From assembly GCA_038373885.1 (NCBI GenBank), contig JAWZYV010018234.1, positions 742,549-806,548 of the forward strand: a stretch of 64,000 nucleotides of DNA, written 5' to 3'. The notes under the pieces were generated by a model. It did not search any database. It worked only from the letters and a program-made list of their open reading frames with translations, and had not been told where the DNA came from. The position numbers and the translations under genes are program-made. This DNA is from Cheiracanthium punctorium (lineage: Eukaryota; Arthropoda; Arachnida; Araneae; Cheiracanthiidae). Below are positions 47,277 through 59,499 of this stretch, piece by piece; the first letter of the stretch is position 1, and each line of letters starts with the position of its first letter.

Positions 47277-49494
47277 TAGGGATGTAACGGATAGAGATTT
47301 TGCCGGATACTGCATATCGGATATTCGAAGCTCCTTTGGTTGCCGGATACGGATATCCGACACTAAACATGTATTTCGTTATCAAGTGTATTTTTTCATT
47401 TTTTTAATGTAATTACATCAGAACAATAAACTGCAAACATGTTTCACACACCATTAAAGTATTTTTTAATAATTGACTTATAATTTAGAAAAACTAATTA
47501 TCTTAACATATATGTACATAAAAAATGTTACTTAAAATGTAAAAAGTTAAAGTATTCTTTTATGTGTGCACTACTGGCCGAAGCGAATAAATTTTAACCA
47601 TGACACATTTATTAAGGTATCTATAATTGCAGATTATTTTTACAACGAAATGCGTCCTATCTTATTTATTTAAGAATACGATATCTATTTTGCTAACATA
47701 CCTATGATAGACGAGTTAATTGTTTTCCAAACATAGGTTTAATGCCATTTTTCTGTTTTAATAATTTGATATTAATTTACATTAAGTCATTTTTAGTTTT
47801 ATTTTAGGTTAAATTACTTTTAGAGATTGATAAATAAGAAGTAAATCTCTTTTAAATATTTATAATGAAATCATCATGCTTTCTTTTGTAGTTTTATACA
47901 GGTACAAAACAGAATTTTTCAGGTTATGCATTAAATTTCTTTAATCGAACATAGTATTTTTTTAACTACCAATTAAAAAAATAGATTTGTTTAATTGTTT
48001 AGCTTCTAAAGTATACGAGCATTCTTTCGCAGTACAAAAACTCATATGGCATAGTAAGTGGGGAAAAAAAGGGGGGGGGAATTCATTTAAAAAAATCATT
48101 TCAAACATTAGTTTCCAGATTTTAGGACAATTTCACTTTTTTACTCTTGATTTTGACATTCCGACACACACACACACAAAAAAAAAAAAAATGGTCAAAG
48201 TATTTTATGTATGGAGTGATAATCATACACAATACTGTAGTAATAACTAAAACAACTATTTTAAACTAGTAAAATACCGTGTACAACATGGCTGTCTGCA
48301 CAAGCAGCCATGTTATAATTTTCATTAATAAATATTTCACAAAAACATTTTAAATGTACACAGTAGACTTAACTTAAAAAATCAACTGAAACTTGGAGAA
48401 AATCATAAGTAAATTTAAATAACTAAATTCAATTAAAAAATAAGTATGTAGAATAAGGGTTAATTTTTAATCATTAGGTGTTGGAGACTTCAATAAAGGA
48501 ATGCTCAGTAAAAGATTGTCATTTACAAAAAGGAAATTAGTTGAGATAGGGAATAGTTAAGATTGAAAATAACTCCCTGCCTCTATAAATAAATTTTGAA
48601 GACAGAATAATCGGAGTTTTTTGTTAATCATCGGATGATACTTACGTATTATCCCAGCGGTCCCGCGGCCAAGACTAGCGATTTTCCGCACAGATAAATC
48701 CCGGACACATAAAATTATTGATGGTTCAGAATACGATTGGCAACAGTTTGCCAGCACGTTTAACAAAAAATAGTTTGGCAGAAATGACCGCCGGGATAAT
48801 ATGTAAGTACCTATCGGATTTCCGGAGCAAATTAAATATATTAGAGAAACTCCATGGGGGAGAGAGGGTAAAATTATGTTATTTCTGCGATTACCATGAG
48901 AGAAACCGCATATACTGAATGCACATATTTTTCAAATGATACCCTGCACCGTGCTTATAATTAAACTACAACTGTAAGCAGCAGTCTACAGCTGAAAAGG
49001 ATGAGAAGATCGCCTCCAAATTTTCACATGGACATGGACACTAAGTAAATGTGCTAAGTTTTTTTTTTCTTTTTTTAAATTTCAGAAAATGTCCGCTAAG
49101 CAGCACTTCGCAGCATGAAATCAACTCTAATTATTAGCCTAACTAGTTATAAATGTTCTCAAAAACTACTAAACAAATATTGAAATTGAGTGTTTATTTT
49201 GAATGATCCATTTCCAGTGTTGAAAATTTTCTGTATTTTCAGTTAAAAAATATATCCCTCTGTTTTATGTATCATTTTATCAAGAATGTTCAAATATAAT
49301 TTTCCATCCTGTCCCATGCATATTATAGATAGAACTTTAGTAGTATATAGCCGGATATCCGGCAGTTATGATTCGGATATCCGACGGTATTTCGGATATT
49401 GAAAAATCAGCCGGATAGGCTGATATTGAAAATAATAGCTAGCCGGATATTGAAAAATCAGCTGGATAATTGCGAGATATCCGTCACATCCCTA
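47277..49494. mobile_element. 2.2 kb hAT-type element with TAGGGATGT tips
   Basis: The left tip TAGGGATGTAACGGATAGAG and the reverse complement of the right tip TAGGGATGTGACGGATATCT match. ATTTTTTC (47269-47276) and ACTTTTTC (49495-49502) are an 8-bp target duplication with one mismatch, diagnostic of hAT. Subterminal GCCGGATA / CGGATATCCG words recur densely at both ends (47310-47360 and 49350-49485), as transposase-binding repeats often do. No transposase frame survives; a second MITE sits inside at 48637-48811. It is therefore non-autonomous. Confidence 0.85.
48637..48811. mobile_element. hAT-type MITE (GRTACTTACR tips), nested copy
   Basis: The tips GATACTTACGTATTATCCC and (reverse complement of the right) GGTACTTACATATTATCCC flank a 175-bp body shared with 58517-58687 and, in shortened form, 56629-56745. 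CATCGGAT (48629-48636) and TATCGGAT (48812-48819) give an 8-bp duplication with one mismatch. It is nested in the larger hAT element. Confidence 0.9.
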
Positions 49495-49579
49495 ACTTTT
49501 TCTCCTTCAAAAATTGGTTCAAAAATAACTTTCTGAAATCAGAGTGAATAAACTTCAGCAATATATTTTTTTTTAATTC

Positions 49580-49753
49580 TTAATTTGCAGCTACAACAAA
49601 ATCCTGCAAAACTATCATGAATCTCTTTGGAAACTTTTTTGTACACTGACGATGAATTTTTAATGCCGTCATGTTTGTCAAATGTGCAATAGAAAATTGC
49701 TCTTTTTTATTGCAGTCTCTTAAATATACCCATGCCTCATTGAATGTTATGAA
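49580..49753 (-). pseudogene. Tc1/mariner-type transposase relic, first catalytic block
   Basis: A 57-codon minus-strand stretch reads FITFNEAWVYLRDCNKKE and later KKFPKRFMIVLQDF before a TAA. The family pattern is (T/D)DEAWVYLxxCNxKR, then FPKGFMVV. The first catalytic Asp has become Asn (GAT to AAT), so even a repaired frame would be inactive. Weak continuation towards the N terminus is visible up to about 50040 with stops. Downstream on the same strand the gene is interrupted by the hAT element and resumes at 46927. Confidence 0.75.
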
Positions 49754-52700
49754 ACATATCCATTTTCAGCAGCTAAGTGATTTTCATATAATTGTGTAAA
49801 ATCTGTTTTTCTTTGAGCAACATGACTTGCAAATGCTGAGGAATTCTAGATTTAAACATCTTTTTAACTTATGAATGATATTGCATACAGTGTCAGAAGA
49901 CATCCCTGGTTTCTTTGAGTAGGGGGCATTACTTTAGAATCAGAGACATCACTTTCTTGATTGTTACCCCCTTTCGAACAATCTTAGGATGATGTTTCGC
50001 TGGCATTTTTTATTCATTTTGTTCCCTACTTGACATTTTCCCTTTAAAATTTAATGTTTTATAAACACCTTACTTTTTAATGCAATAACGAAGACTTTTA
50101 TACCGAAAATTAGTACTACTGATTTAACAATTTATAAGTGAATTAGCATATTGTCAGTAAGCCGCTTTATACATGAATATTTCTCTTTGGAAAGCGTAGC
50201 TATATAACCTTCAAGAGAATACATCTATCTACTTTAAGAACTCTGCTCAAAATAAAATCTTTCATTTCAAATTGCAATAAAAAAATAGCAGCATAGAATT
50301 ATTTTACAATTTCGAAATGTTCATCTAAAACTGCAAATGGGAAAATTAAAAGCAAATGTGTTTTTATAAAGTACGAACGACCTTCTGCATTTATTATCCG
50401 TAAATTTACATTTTTTTATGGAAATTGTTTATCGGAACATGTTTGTTACTGGATATGGATGTGATGCTTCCATTTTAGAAATGGAAAGCATTAAAATTAA
50501 ATACTTTCTCTTCAGCAATATTTTCAAAGCTTTAAGTGGTTTTCTTTAACCTGAAAGCTAATGGATTTAATAATTACCAAAAACAATCAATACCCTTACA
50601 CTTTTTGAAAGATTTTTCTCATTTCATTTTATCTAAAATACTAGAAATTCTATCTTTGAAATTTAGAAGCTTTTATTATACATTTTCGCAGTTATCACTG
50701 ACATAACTGTAGTTTTACGTAATCTATAGTCATGGAGAGCATCTGTGCATATATCTTTCCCATTTTTTTTTTACTTATCGTGAAAATCATTTCAAAAGTT
50801 TCAGACTATAATGGTAACTTAAATGTGCAGTTAATGGCTGGAAAACCAATAAATGTTTCGCAAAAATTCTTAAAGAGAATTAAGATGCTCATTAACACTT
50901 TTTGAACTGTAACTCCTGTATTGATTTCGTATTGGTTTATGAGCGAGGGACTATTTTTAAACAGTACTTCCAGGAATCGGGAACTTTTAATGTACCACCT
51001 TTTAAAGTCTTTTACATGCTTGAATTCGTTTTGAAGTCTGGTACGTGATAGTGTATTCATTATTCTCTTAGTCAATCGCTTTTAAAGAGTAGTGTACGCC
51101 ATCTAATTACTTTTAGTTGCTAAAAGACGTTAGTTCATCTTCACCTGTAATAACTTATTAAAATAATAATTTATTATAAGTAATTAATAACAGTAAATCA
51201 TAAAAAAAAATTTTGCTAAGTTTTATGCTTTACAAAACGAACTTTTGAATTTCTAACGATTATAACACGCTTTTATTTATTTTTATGATCACTAAGAATT
51301 TTCGGCGTAAGTATCAGATAAAATGGACCATCAGTAAAAGGAAAAGGAAAAGCAATAAAAAATGAATTAATAAATAATTAATAATGCATATAAAGTTACT
51401 ATTAGTTGAAAATTACTCTAAAACAATAGTGCAAAAGAACGGGACGACGCAAAAACAGTTTTTGACTCTATCAAAAATTTAAAATATTTATTTTCAGAAG
51501 CAAAATTGAATGAGCTCTACTGATGAACAAAATATATTGCATTGTGAATGATTAATTGAACAAAATACAGGGCGTTCGGAAAGTAACTATGCATCTGCAC
51601 GATAGCAAATGGACACAATTATATGGTGAGATATTTTTACAACCAATGACTTCGAGAACATGAAGAGATGTGTGCAACAGAGCAAGTATGCAAATAAGGG
51701 CTCGCACAGTTGCACGGTGCGACCAAAATATCGGTGAGAGCGACTAAAAATTACATTAGTTTCCGCAATTTTGAAATATGAGGAAAGTTTGGTGACACCG
51801 AAATTTTGTCAATGCCTTTGAATATTTGAATCCTATTTGCACCCCCTGCGCTAGAGTGTTCAAAAGATATGTGAGTTTTTTTTAATCGGGTCAAGCGGGT
51901 CATTAATAGGGCCTGTTTGCCCCCCCCCCCAAAAAAAAAAATAAAAATAAAAAAATCGGAAAATTTGCCTTTTTGCGTTTGGATAATATAAATAGGTCGC
52001 CCATTGGCAAAGTTATTTAGAGTGTTTTGCTTGTGTTTGCAATACTCTGTTATATGTCTGCAATACTCTGCACGCAGAGAAAGATCAGGTTTTTATCACG
52101 AAAAAAAAAGAAAAATTTTAACAGTTAAATGTTGTAACCTTCAAAGGGTATTTAGCAAAGTACTATTCTCAAATTGTCCTTCTGGGCACAAATTCTTAAT
52201 TTAACAAACACGACAAAAAGAAACATGAATTCAAAAAGCCATTTCAATTATATATTTTTTAAAACTTTGCTGGAGATGAGCGACTTATAAATATTATCCG
52301 ATTTTCAGGAAACAATAATTATTAGTTTTCGCATAAAATGACATTTCGATATCTCCCACCTGCACCAAATATCACATTTTTTTGTTTTAGACAAAAATAA
52401 AAAGTCATATATTTTTTTTAAATTTTGCCGAAGATAAGTGACCCTTAAATATTATTCAATTTTCATAAAACAATTTTTTACTATCCCCCCTGTACTATAT
52501 ATATGCTGTATATATGCTGTAGTAACCTACACAATACCACGCGTCAGCTATGATAAGCGCATTTATTAATAGTGAGGAGAGAAGAGAAAAACATTTTAAA
52601 TTCCCCAAAATCTGGTAGTATATATTGATTTAATATTTTTTTAAATTTAATTTGTTAATATGTGTATTTTTTATTTTTTCCTTTGGGGGGGGGGCTGTTC

Positions 52701-53767
52701 ACTTGCTCATGTGCTCATATAGAGGAGCCACCACTGCGCTATTTTATTTATTTGATTTTGCTCTTGGACTCTTGCTCCAAATAAATGGTCTGTCCGGTTA
52801 AGCATTGTTCCAAAAACAACCGGAATCTACTATACATTGACTTCAGACTTTAAGCTTACAGCGCTTTAACATTGCAACACGTATGCATGCAGGACACACT
52901 GAGACTTTGTGGCTTCGCTTGACATGCTCGGCACAGAGAAGTTGTGGAGTCAGCCAGGTGGTCACCTGGGACAGTTTTTGTGACGCCAGTTGATGACCAT
53001 GCTGGACGTCACATGGTGACCTATATTTATACTGAGTCGTCACCCTGCAACATCACATGTTTGTCAGACAGCACCTAATTATCATTTTCCCTACGATGTC
53101 ACTCTACAGCGTCACATGTTTTACACAGAGGAACGCCATACAAGGTGTTCATTTGCATCATGTTTCCGATGCGATGAACGGGAGAAAATTTATAGTCGCC
53201 ATTAAGTCACTGTCAACCTCATTGCTGCATGGATTTAGCATAGTGATTTCTTGTAAACTATTTTTTCTCATTAAATTACTGCATAATAACGGTTTTCTTT
53301 AAATGAATTTACATAGTTTATTATTTATTTTCAAGTACATTGATACAATAAAAATTCTCAGATCTATAAACGAATATATATTTCAAATTGTTCTTAATTT
53401 CGACTGTACTATTGCTATGGTAGCATTTCTTTGAACTCTGATTCTATTAAATTGTAGCGAAAGTTTTCCGCCAACGCAAATATGGTCTACGCAAACAGTT
53501 CGCGTTTGCTCATATTTTGTCAAACTATTTTTGGACTCCTGAAAAAAAGAAACTTGCTTTAGAACTCTGTGCTGTGAAAGGTAAAAAAATACCGTTATCA
53601 TTAAGTACAAAATGTCTGAAAAGGAACTATCACGATACCAAATTAGAACCATCATTTAATTCCAGTTCTCTTTCAAAAGAATATCAACGAGTTAAATGTA
53701 CAGCTTTAGGTACTACTGTTGAATCATATGACAGTGTGAAAGTTCAAACGCAAGGACAGGGACATCC
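49754..53767. other. Long stretch without a supported gene
   Basis: 49754-50040 probably holds eroded N-terminal sequence of the minus-strand transposase relic. Near 51568, ACAGGGCGTTCGGAAAGTAA resembles a mariner-type tip, but no partner end is found. C and A homopolymers lie at 51920-51955. Frames at 50806-51075, 52004-52204 and 53057-53302 have no motif. Confidence 0.4.
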
Positions 53768-54004
53768 AAGAAATAGAGCGCTCTGGCCGGCCTACTGATG
53801 TTGTTGAGGGAGGATGGACTGCGAGACCTTGTGGAAGAAAATCAGTATTCAACCACTCAAGAGCAAGCTAAGAAGTTACATGTTTGTGTCATGCCCATTA
53901 ATCGTACTATGCACCCCATAAACTTGATGTGCAACTTCAATCGCTGGGCGCCGCCGCATGAATTGATTCATGCAGATTTGGTGAAAAACTTTCGTTACAA
54001 CCTG
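53768..54004 (+). pseudogene. Mariner transposase relic, N-terminal DNA-binding region
   Basis: Across a frameshift one reads ERSGRPTDVV, then LRDLVEENQYSTTQEQAKKL and RWAPPHELIHADLVKNF. Intact mariners have a linker RSGRPS, then a second helix-turn-helix (LxALVEExPxxTTxELAxxL), and WVPHELTxxNLxKR. All three landmarks occur in order with the right spacing. The catalytic domain is absent and a termination codon follows at about 54008. It is the third independent mariner fragment in the window and complements neither of the others in position. Confidence 0.8.
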
Positions 54005-54326
54005 ATATAAAGTCTAAATACTTAGATTCTATTACAATAGGGCTCAGTTTGTTAATTAATAGTAAATTTAATAAGTTTACTTATCAATAGCTTTTACAGT
54101 TGATTGTAAAGGATCCTGTTAAACATTAATTTCTCTTAAAAGACAATATTGTAACAGCATTTAGCTATATATACATTATTACTATATGACTAAAAAATAT
54201 TGTATCACTATTATGTATGTTAAAAATAAACAGCAAAGACCTTTACTGTCGTTGGAACTTGACTGTTTCATTTCATAATTCAGCGGTTGCCACAGTGTTT
54301 ACCTGCTCCCTTCAAATAATTACACA

Positions 54327-55254
54327 TAGAGGAGAGGAGGTGATTATGGAATACCATTTACATTTCTAACTGTAACTTCATAGATTTTTAAATAAAATCC
54401 CCTAAAACAGCATCAGTACATGCTATAATAATCGTAATGAAATGTAAATTGCAAAGAAATACACAATTTATTTTGTTGTTATAGAAAAAAATATTTTAAA
54501 AAAAAGTTACGAATGGAGTATAATATGGAATAGTCGGGTAATATGGAATAGATGGTTTAAACCGATGAAAAGCAATTCATATTGCTTCATATATAGTTAT
54601 TTGTTACTATAAAACAAATTTTTATGTTTTGTAGTTCAAATCATTGAGTCATTTCTGCTTCGAGTCGATTTAGAAAAGTTGTAGATATAATTTCCTTTCT
54701 TTGCTCCAGTACAGTCATGGTGAGCCCACAGAGAACAGCTGGATCTTTGAATCCAAACTTATCGTCGTTGATCATTAGAGAATTTTTCGTGACAAAAGAT
54801 GCATTCAGCGTCTTTGTTTTCCGGGTCTTTAGTGGATGACATGAAATCCATTACAATATTACCCAGTATTCCATAATACCCTACACGCCATCTCGGAAAA
54901 CGAACCTTTAAAACTAATTGGCAAAACACTGTCATCTAAAAAATAACCACAGTAGAACAAACTACCATTCTCTTAGTGTACATTATGCGTAACATCGATG
55001 TTCATGTCACGTGTTTACTAGTAAGTTAAAATGTTTGAAAACTTATCTAAAAAAACTCTTGCAAATCACAAAACATACTTTGTTCTGTAGCAAGTGGTAC
55101 GGCAGCAGAGAGCGGTCAACTCTTACTGCATTGTAAGACGGGAATCTTTCTTGAGTTGTTCATGGTATTAACTTGTGGCAATAACAACTAACAGAGCCAA
55201 AAACTCGGTATTCCATATTTCCCCACTATTCCATAATACCCTCCTCTCCTCTAT
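54327..55254. mobile_element. 0.93 kb DNA element with GAGGAGAGGAGG tips and a coding relic
   Basis: The left tip TAGAGGAGAGGAGGTGATTA and the reverse complement of the right tip TAGAGGAGAGGAGGGTATTA match almost fully. Subterminal TATGGAATA words recur near both ends (54344, 54527, 54547, 54861 and 55230-55240 inverted). A diverged second copy lies at 35045-35890. The minus strand keeps a zinc-knuckle fragment (54671-54842) but no catalytic domain, so it is an internally deleted derivative. Target duplication is uncertain beyond TA at the tips. Confidence 0.85.
54671..54842 (-). pseudogene. C-terminal Cys/His zinc-knuckle of a transposase, relic
   Basis: The minus-strand frame starts MSSTKDPENKDAECIFCHE, then KFSNDQRR, a stop, and VWIQRSSCSLWAHHDCTGA, KKGNYIYN. 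The spacing C-x2-C ... W-x8-W-A-H-x2-C resembles the PHD-like C-terminal knuckle seen in some DDE transposases (CENP-B/pogo relatives, from memory). One expected Cys after WIQ is now Arg and the last C-x2-C pair is lost. The copy at about 35390-35505 is more degraded. It is non-functional, and the link to a particular superfamily is inference. Confidence 0.65.
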
Positions 55255-55887
55255 ATGCACCAATTTGCTAATATGTGTACATTTACACAAGGCAAGAAAA
55301 TAGAAAATGCATTTCATACGAAATTGCAGATTTATTGGACTGTTTACTATCATTTGAAGGCAAATTACGTTTGATTTCACCTCGATATATATATTTTTAA
55401 ATATGTAAATTAATAGAGTTCTATTCTAACATTAAAAGTATCAATAAATATTCATCTGTACTAAAATCACCAATATATAACCACATTAGATTTGTGTGCG
55501 TTAATAGATGCTTCAGATACTCTAGTCTCATTTCAACAGGCATGTTTGCGAGTACAAGTTCACATTTTCATCAAAGGGAATTGCGAAATAACTTCAGTTG
55601 ATCTATATGTCAGAATATTATAACTATTATGATCCCATTTGCGTTCACGACTATTATTAAAACCTTTGCGGCTATGTAAATTTATAAAATACATTTAATA
55701 CATCCGTTAGTTATATAATATATGTTTCTTTGGTATACCTAAAAGTTTTGAAAATACTTAAAGATCCTTGTTTCTTTGGTTAAAACTCAATCTAATAAAG
55801 TGCTTATTTAATGTATACACGTTACACGTATGTCAAGTACAGAAAATAAGTATACGTGTGTTTGCAGGTATATGTGCTTTTGTTAAA
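55255..55887. other. AT-rich spacer, no gene seen
   Basis: Nothing identifiable between the GAGGAGAGG-ended element and the first Helitron-like terminus. Confidence 0.5.
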
Positions 55888-57394
55888 TCTAATATATAAA
55901 ATTCTCCTGTCCCAGTGTTAGTCACCTAACTCCTCCGAAACCACTCGACCAATTTTAATGAAATTTTCTATGTATATTCGTTAGGTCATAGAATAGGTTT
56001 TTAACTATGTCTCATACCCCTAAGTCATAAGGGCGGTGCACCCCAAAATGTTTAGCCCCCGAGTGCTATTCATTTCAATCAGGATTTCTGTGTAGACATT
56101 AGCGTGTCGAATCACTTTTCAAATGTGTTTGCTAGATAATGTGGAGAGGGGGGGGAAGTTAATAAAATGTTGAAAGTCGCACAAGGTTTGCAATTTTTGA
56201 TAATGGATCGCTAAATGTGGTGCCAAAACGCGACAATTTATTATAAATATATTTCGCGTATAGTTAGAAAACGCCTGGCGTATATTGTGAAAGAGTTTTA
56301 TTAGGCGATTTTAATATAGATTTCTATTCCGAAGAAGTTCTCTGTGAAACAAGAAAGGAAAACACTGTACACTCATGGATTATGATTCCCATTTCATGTC
56401 TTTGCGGCATAGTATGAATATGCCTATAGGACGAATATGCCTGGCGAAGATTGTAAAACAGTTTCAGTAGGCGATTTTAAGATAGATTTCGATTCCAAAG
56501 ATGCGTTTTATGGTACAAGAAAGAGTTGATTCCTATTTTAACATCCCCACTCTCACCAACCTAAAAATCCCCGTACTTTGGCGAGCTTTGCAGTCATGGG
56601 TCTCTGGGAGTTATGCACAAGTTTTAACGGTACTTACGTATTAACCCGGCGGTCCGGCAAGACAAGCAATTTTTAACCAAGATAAATGCCGGGCACATGA
56701 AATTGTTGATGGTTTGGAATACGATTGTACGATACGGTAAGTACCATTTCAACGCTCTCAAAAGAACCAGATGTAAACTAAAGTAAACAAACTAGCGATA
56801 AACGCACCAGTTAAGGAATCTGAAGACACTTAATTATTAAAACTACATTAATTGGCAATTCAAAATAAATAAAAATGTAACGGCATGCTTTACTTACATG
56901 TTGTTCCAAATCGCCATTTTATTTCTAAATTACGATTGCCACATTAATGCAAAAAATCGTCATGGTAACTCCATATGTTTAATGATCGCCACCTTGGCGA
57001 GAGTCGAGGCGTTAAAGTAGGAATCAACCCAAGAAAGACAAACCGGTACATTCATGGATTATGATGCACATTCGAAACAATATATAAAACGATGAAGTAT
57101 AATTGTAATATACTTGGCGAAGATTGTAAAATAGTATTAGTAGGCGATTTTAAGATAGATTTCGATTCCAAAGATGGGTTTTACGAAACAAGCAAGAAAA
57201 ATACAGCATAGTCATAAATAATGATACACTTTTGAAACTTAATGGAATAAGTAAGAAAAATAGGGACAACGTATAACTAATGATACGATTTTAATATATA
57301 GCACTAAATACACGCATTTTAATATACGCACTAAATACACGTATAGTGTGTATTTAAAACCTGAAAGTGTTTCAGATTTTCATCCTTTTTTCTT
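55888..57394 (+). mobile_element. Helitron-like copy A (5' end present, 3' end missing)
   Basis: It begins TCTAATATATAAAATTCTCC immediately after an A. It continues with the block ACTCCTCCGAAACCACTCGA, then TTTTAATGAAATTTT and CATACCCCTAAGTCATAAGGG, which is the usual 5' region of arthropod Helitrons (established pattern). It aligns colinearly with copy B (57779-59290) and, reversed, with copy C (12886-14060). Peptides V(L/S)(L/V)GDF(N/K)IDF occur at 56295, 56461 and about 57131. The copy ends in the TTTCAGATTTTCAT block without a CTAG terminus and runs into the 173-bp repeat. It contains a hAT MITE at 56629-56745. Confidence 0.8.
56629..56745. mobile_element. hAT-type MITE (GGTACTTACG tips), internally deleted, in Helitron copy A
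   Basis: The tips GGTACTTACGTATTAACCC and GGTAAGTACC are shared with 58517-58687, but about 50 internal bases are missing. The flanking 8-mers GTTTTAAC (56621-56628) and ATTTCAAC (56746-56753) are both variants of GTTTCAAC, the site seen empty in copy C. Confidence 0.85.
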
Positions 57395-57516
57395 TCCGAA
57401 CATGTACCCTGTAAGGAAACTATTGTAATCATGAAAAAAATTCGACTTCGAGATTTTGTTGTATTAACACGTTTTGAGGTCTTCTGAATTGATTTATGCT
57501 ATTTTTACGAGATGTA

Positions 57517-57556
<40 letters not shown>

Positions 57557-57778
57557 CACGATAGCTCCTAAACGGGGCATTCGATTGAGCTCAAATTGGG
57601 TATATATGTTATAAACCACCATCGTAAGACCGACATTGATTTTGATGTGTATAGAACTTATAGTTTTTCTGCTGGGCTACTACAAAGATTTCTTTTACAT
57701 TATGGCTTATGGGGGGGAAATTCTTGAAAGTGCTCTAGCGTTTAAACGGTACATTCGATTGAACTCATATTGGGTATA
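57395..57778. repeat. 173-bp-family repeat and TG tract between the two Helitron copies
   Basis: Its reverse complement matches 19360-19600. The order is a CCGAACATGTACC block, GACCTCAAAACGTG, the dinucleotide tract (TG, about 57523-57553), GAACACGAT, GAGCTCAAATTGGG and about one full 173-bp unit ending in a second partial GAACTCATATTGGG. A frame at 57636-57875 is a by-product. It may be internal Helitron cargo or a separate repeat trapped between copies. Confidence 0.8.
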
Positions 57779-58516
57779 TCTAATAAATAAAATTCTCATG
57801 TCGCAGTGTCAGTTACCATACTCCTCCAAAACGGCTCGACCGATTTTAAAGAAATTTTATATGTATATTCGTTAGGTCTGCGAATATGATTTTGTCTCAT
57901 ACCCCTAAGTCACAAGGGCGGTCTACCTCAAAATTTTTAGCACCAGAGTGCTAATAAGTTCAATCAGGATTTTTGTCTAGGCATTACATTATCGAGTCCC
58001 TTTTCAAATGTGTTTGCCAGATAACGTGGAGAGGGGGGGGCGTTAATAAAATGTTGAAAGTCGCACAAGGATTTGCAATTTTTGATAATGGATCGCTAAA
58101 TGGGGAGCCAAAACGTGACAATTTATTATAAATATATTTCGAGTATAGTTAGAAAACGCCTGGCGTATATTGTAACACAGTTTTATTAGGCGATTTTAAT
58201 ATTGATTTCTATTCTGAAGAAGTGATTTGTGGAACAAGAAAGGAAAACACTGTACACTCATGGATTATGATTCCCATTTCATGTCTTTGCGGCATAGTAT
58301 GAATATGCCTATAGGACGAATATGCCTGGCGAAGATTGTAAAACAGTTTCAGTAGGCAATTTTAAGATAGATTTCGATTCCAAAGATGTGTTTTATGGTA
58401 CAAGAAAGAGTTGATTCCTATTTTAACGCCCCCTCACTCTCGCCAACCTAAAAAATCCCCGTACTTTGGCGAGCTTTGCAGTCATGGGTCTCTGGGAGTA
58501 ATGCACAAGTTTCAAC

Positions 58517-58687
58517 GGTACTTACGTATTATCCCGGCGGTCCTCCAAGACAAGCAATTTTCACCAAGATAAATGCCGGGCACATGAAATTGTTGATGGT
58601 TTGGAATACGATTGGCAATAGTTTGCCAGCAAATTTGACGAAAAAGTAGTTTGGCGGAAGTGATCGCCGGCATAATACGTACGTACC
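58517..58687. mobile_element. hAT-type MITE (GGTACTTACG tips) in Helitron copy B
   Basis: A 171-bp element with tips GGTACTTACGTATTATCCC and (reverse complement) GGTACGTACGTATTATGCC. It is flanked by GTTTCAAC (58509-58516) and GTTTCGGC (58688-58695). The empty site in copy C (13478-13485 on the minus strand) has one GTTTCAAC, proving the duplication length of 8. Confidence 0.93.
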
Positions 58688-59307
58688 GTTTCGGCGCTCC
58701 CAAAAGAACCAGATGAAAACTAAAGTAAACAAATTAGCGATAAACGCACCAGTTAAGGAATTTGAAGACACTTTATTATTACAACTACATTAATTGGCAA
58801 TCCAAAATAAATAAAAATGTAACGGCATGCTGTGCTTACATGTTGTTCCAAATCGCCATTTTAATTCTAAATTATGACTGCCACATAAATGCAAAAAATT
58901 GTCATTGTAACTGCATATGTTTAATGATCGCCACCTTGGCGAGAGTAGAGGCGTTAAAGTAGGAATCAACCCAAGAAAGACATACATGGTATACGCATGT
59001 ATTATGATGCGCATTCGAAACAATATATAGAACGATGAAGTGTAGTTGTAATATACTTGGCGAATATTGTAAAATAGTTTTAGTAGACGATTTTAAGATA
59101 GATTTTGGTTCCAAAGATGGGTTTTACGAAACAAGAAAAAAAATACAGCACAGTCATGAATAATATACACTTTCCAACTTAATGGAATATGAGAGAAAAA
59201 TAGGGACGACGCATAAATTATGATACGATTTTAATATATAGCGCTTTAGTGTGTATTTAAAATCTGAAAATGTTTCAGATTTTCATACTTTTATTATTAT
59301 TTTTTTT

Positions 59308-59499
59308 TTGGACAAAATTTTTTATGGAATGACTATGAATAAGTCTCAAGGCCAAACTATGTTTGTTTGTGGCTTAGATTTGAGCACGCCATGTTTTTCA
59401 CACGGACAATTAAACGTGGCATGATCTCGAGTGGGCAAACCATGCAGTTTGTTTGTGTTAGCTAAAAATATTGTTCACTCTATTCCGTTAAGGGATTGA
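59308..59499 (+). pseudogene. Helitron Rep/helicase C-terminal relic (PIF1-type motif)
   Basis: The frame reads [20 protein letters not shown], then [11 protein letters not shown], a TGA stop, SRVGKPCSLFVLAKNIVHS. This matches the conserved end of PIF1-like helicases encoded by Helitrons (MTINKSQGQT ... SHGQLYVACSRV). The TGA replaces the Cys or Leu before SRV, a single-base nonsense change. Only the last ~60 residues remain: the Rep nuclease and the Walker A/B motifs are absent. It lies 250 bases before the 3' CTAG terminus, where the helicase end sits in autonomous elements. This supports the Helitron call independently of the termini. Not functional. Confidence 0.9.

Noticed and set aside
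51568..51640. Mariner-type tip ACAGGGCGTTCGGAAAGTAA
   Set aside because: No matching inverted end or transposase relic could be found nearby, so an element cannot be bounded.
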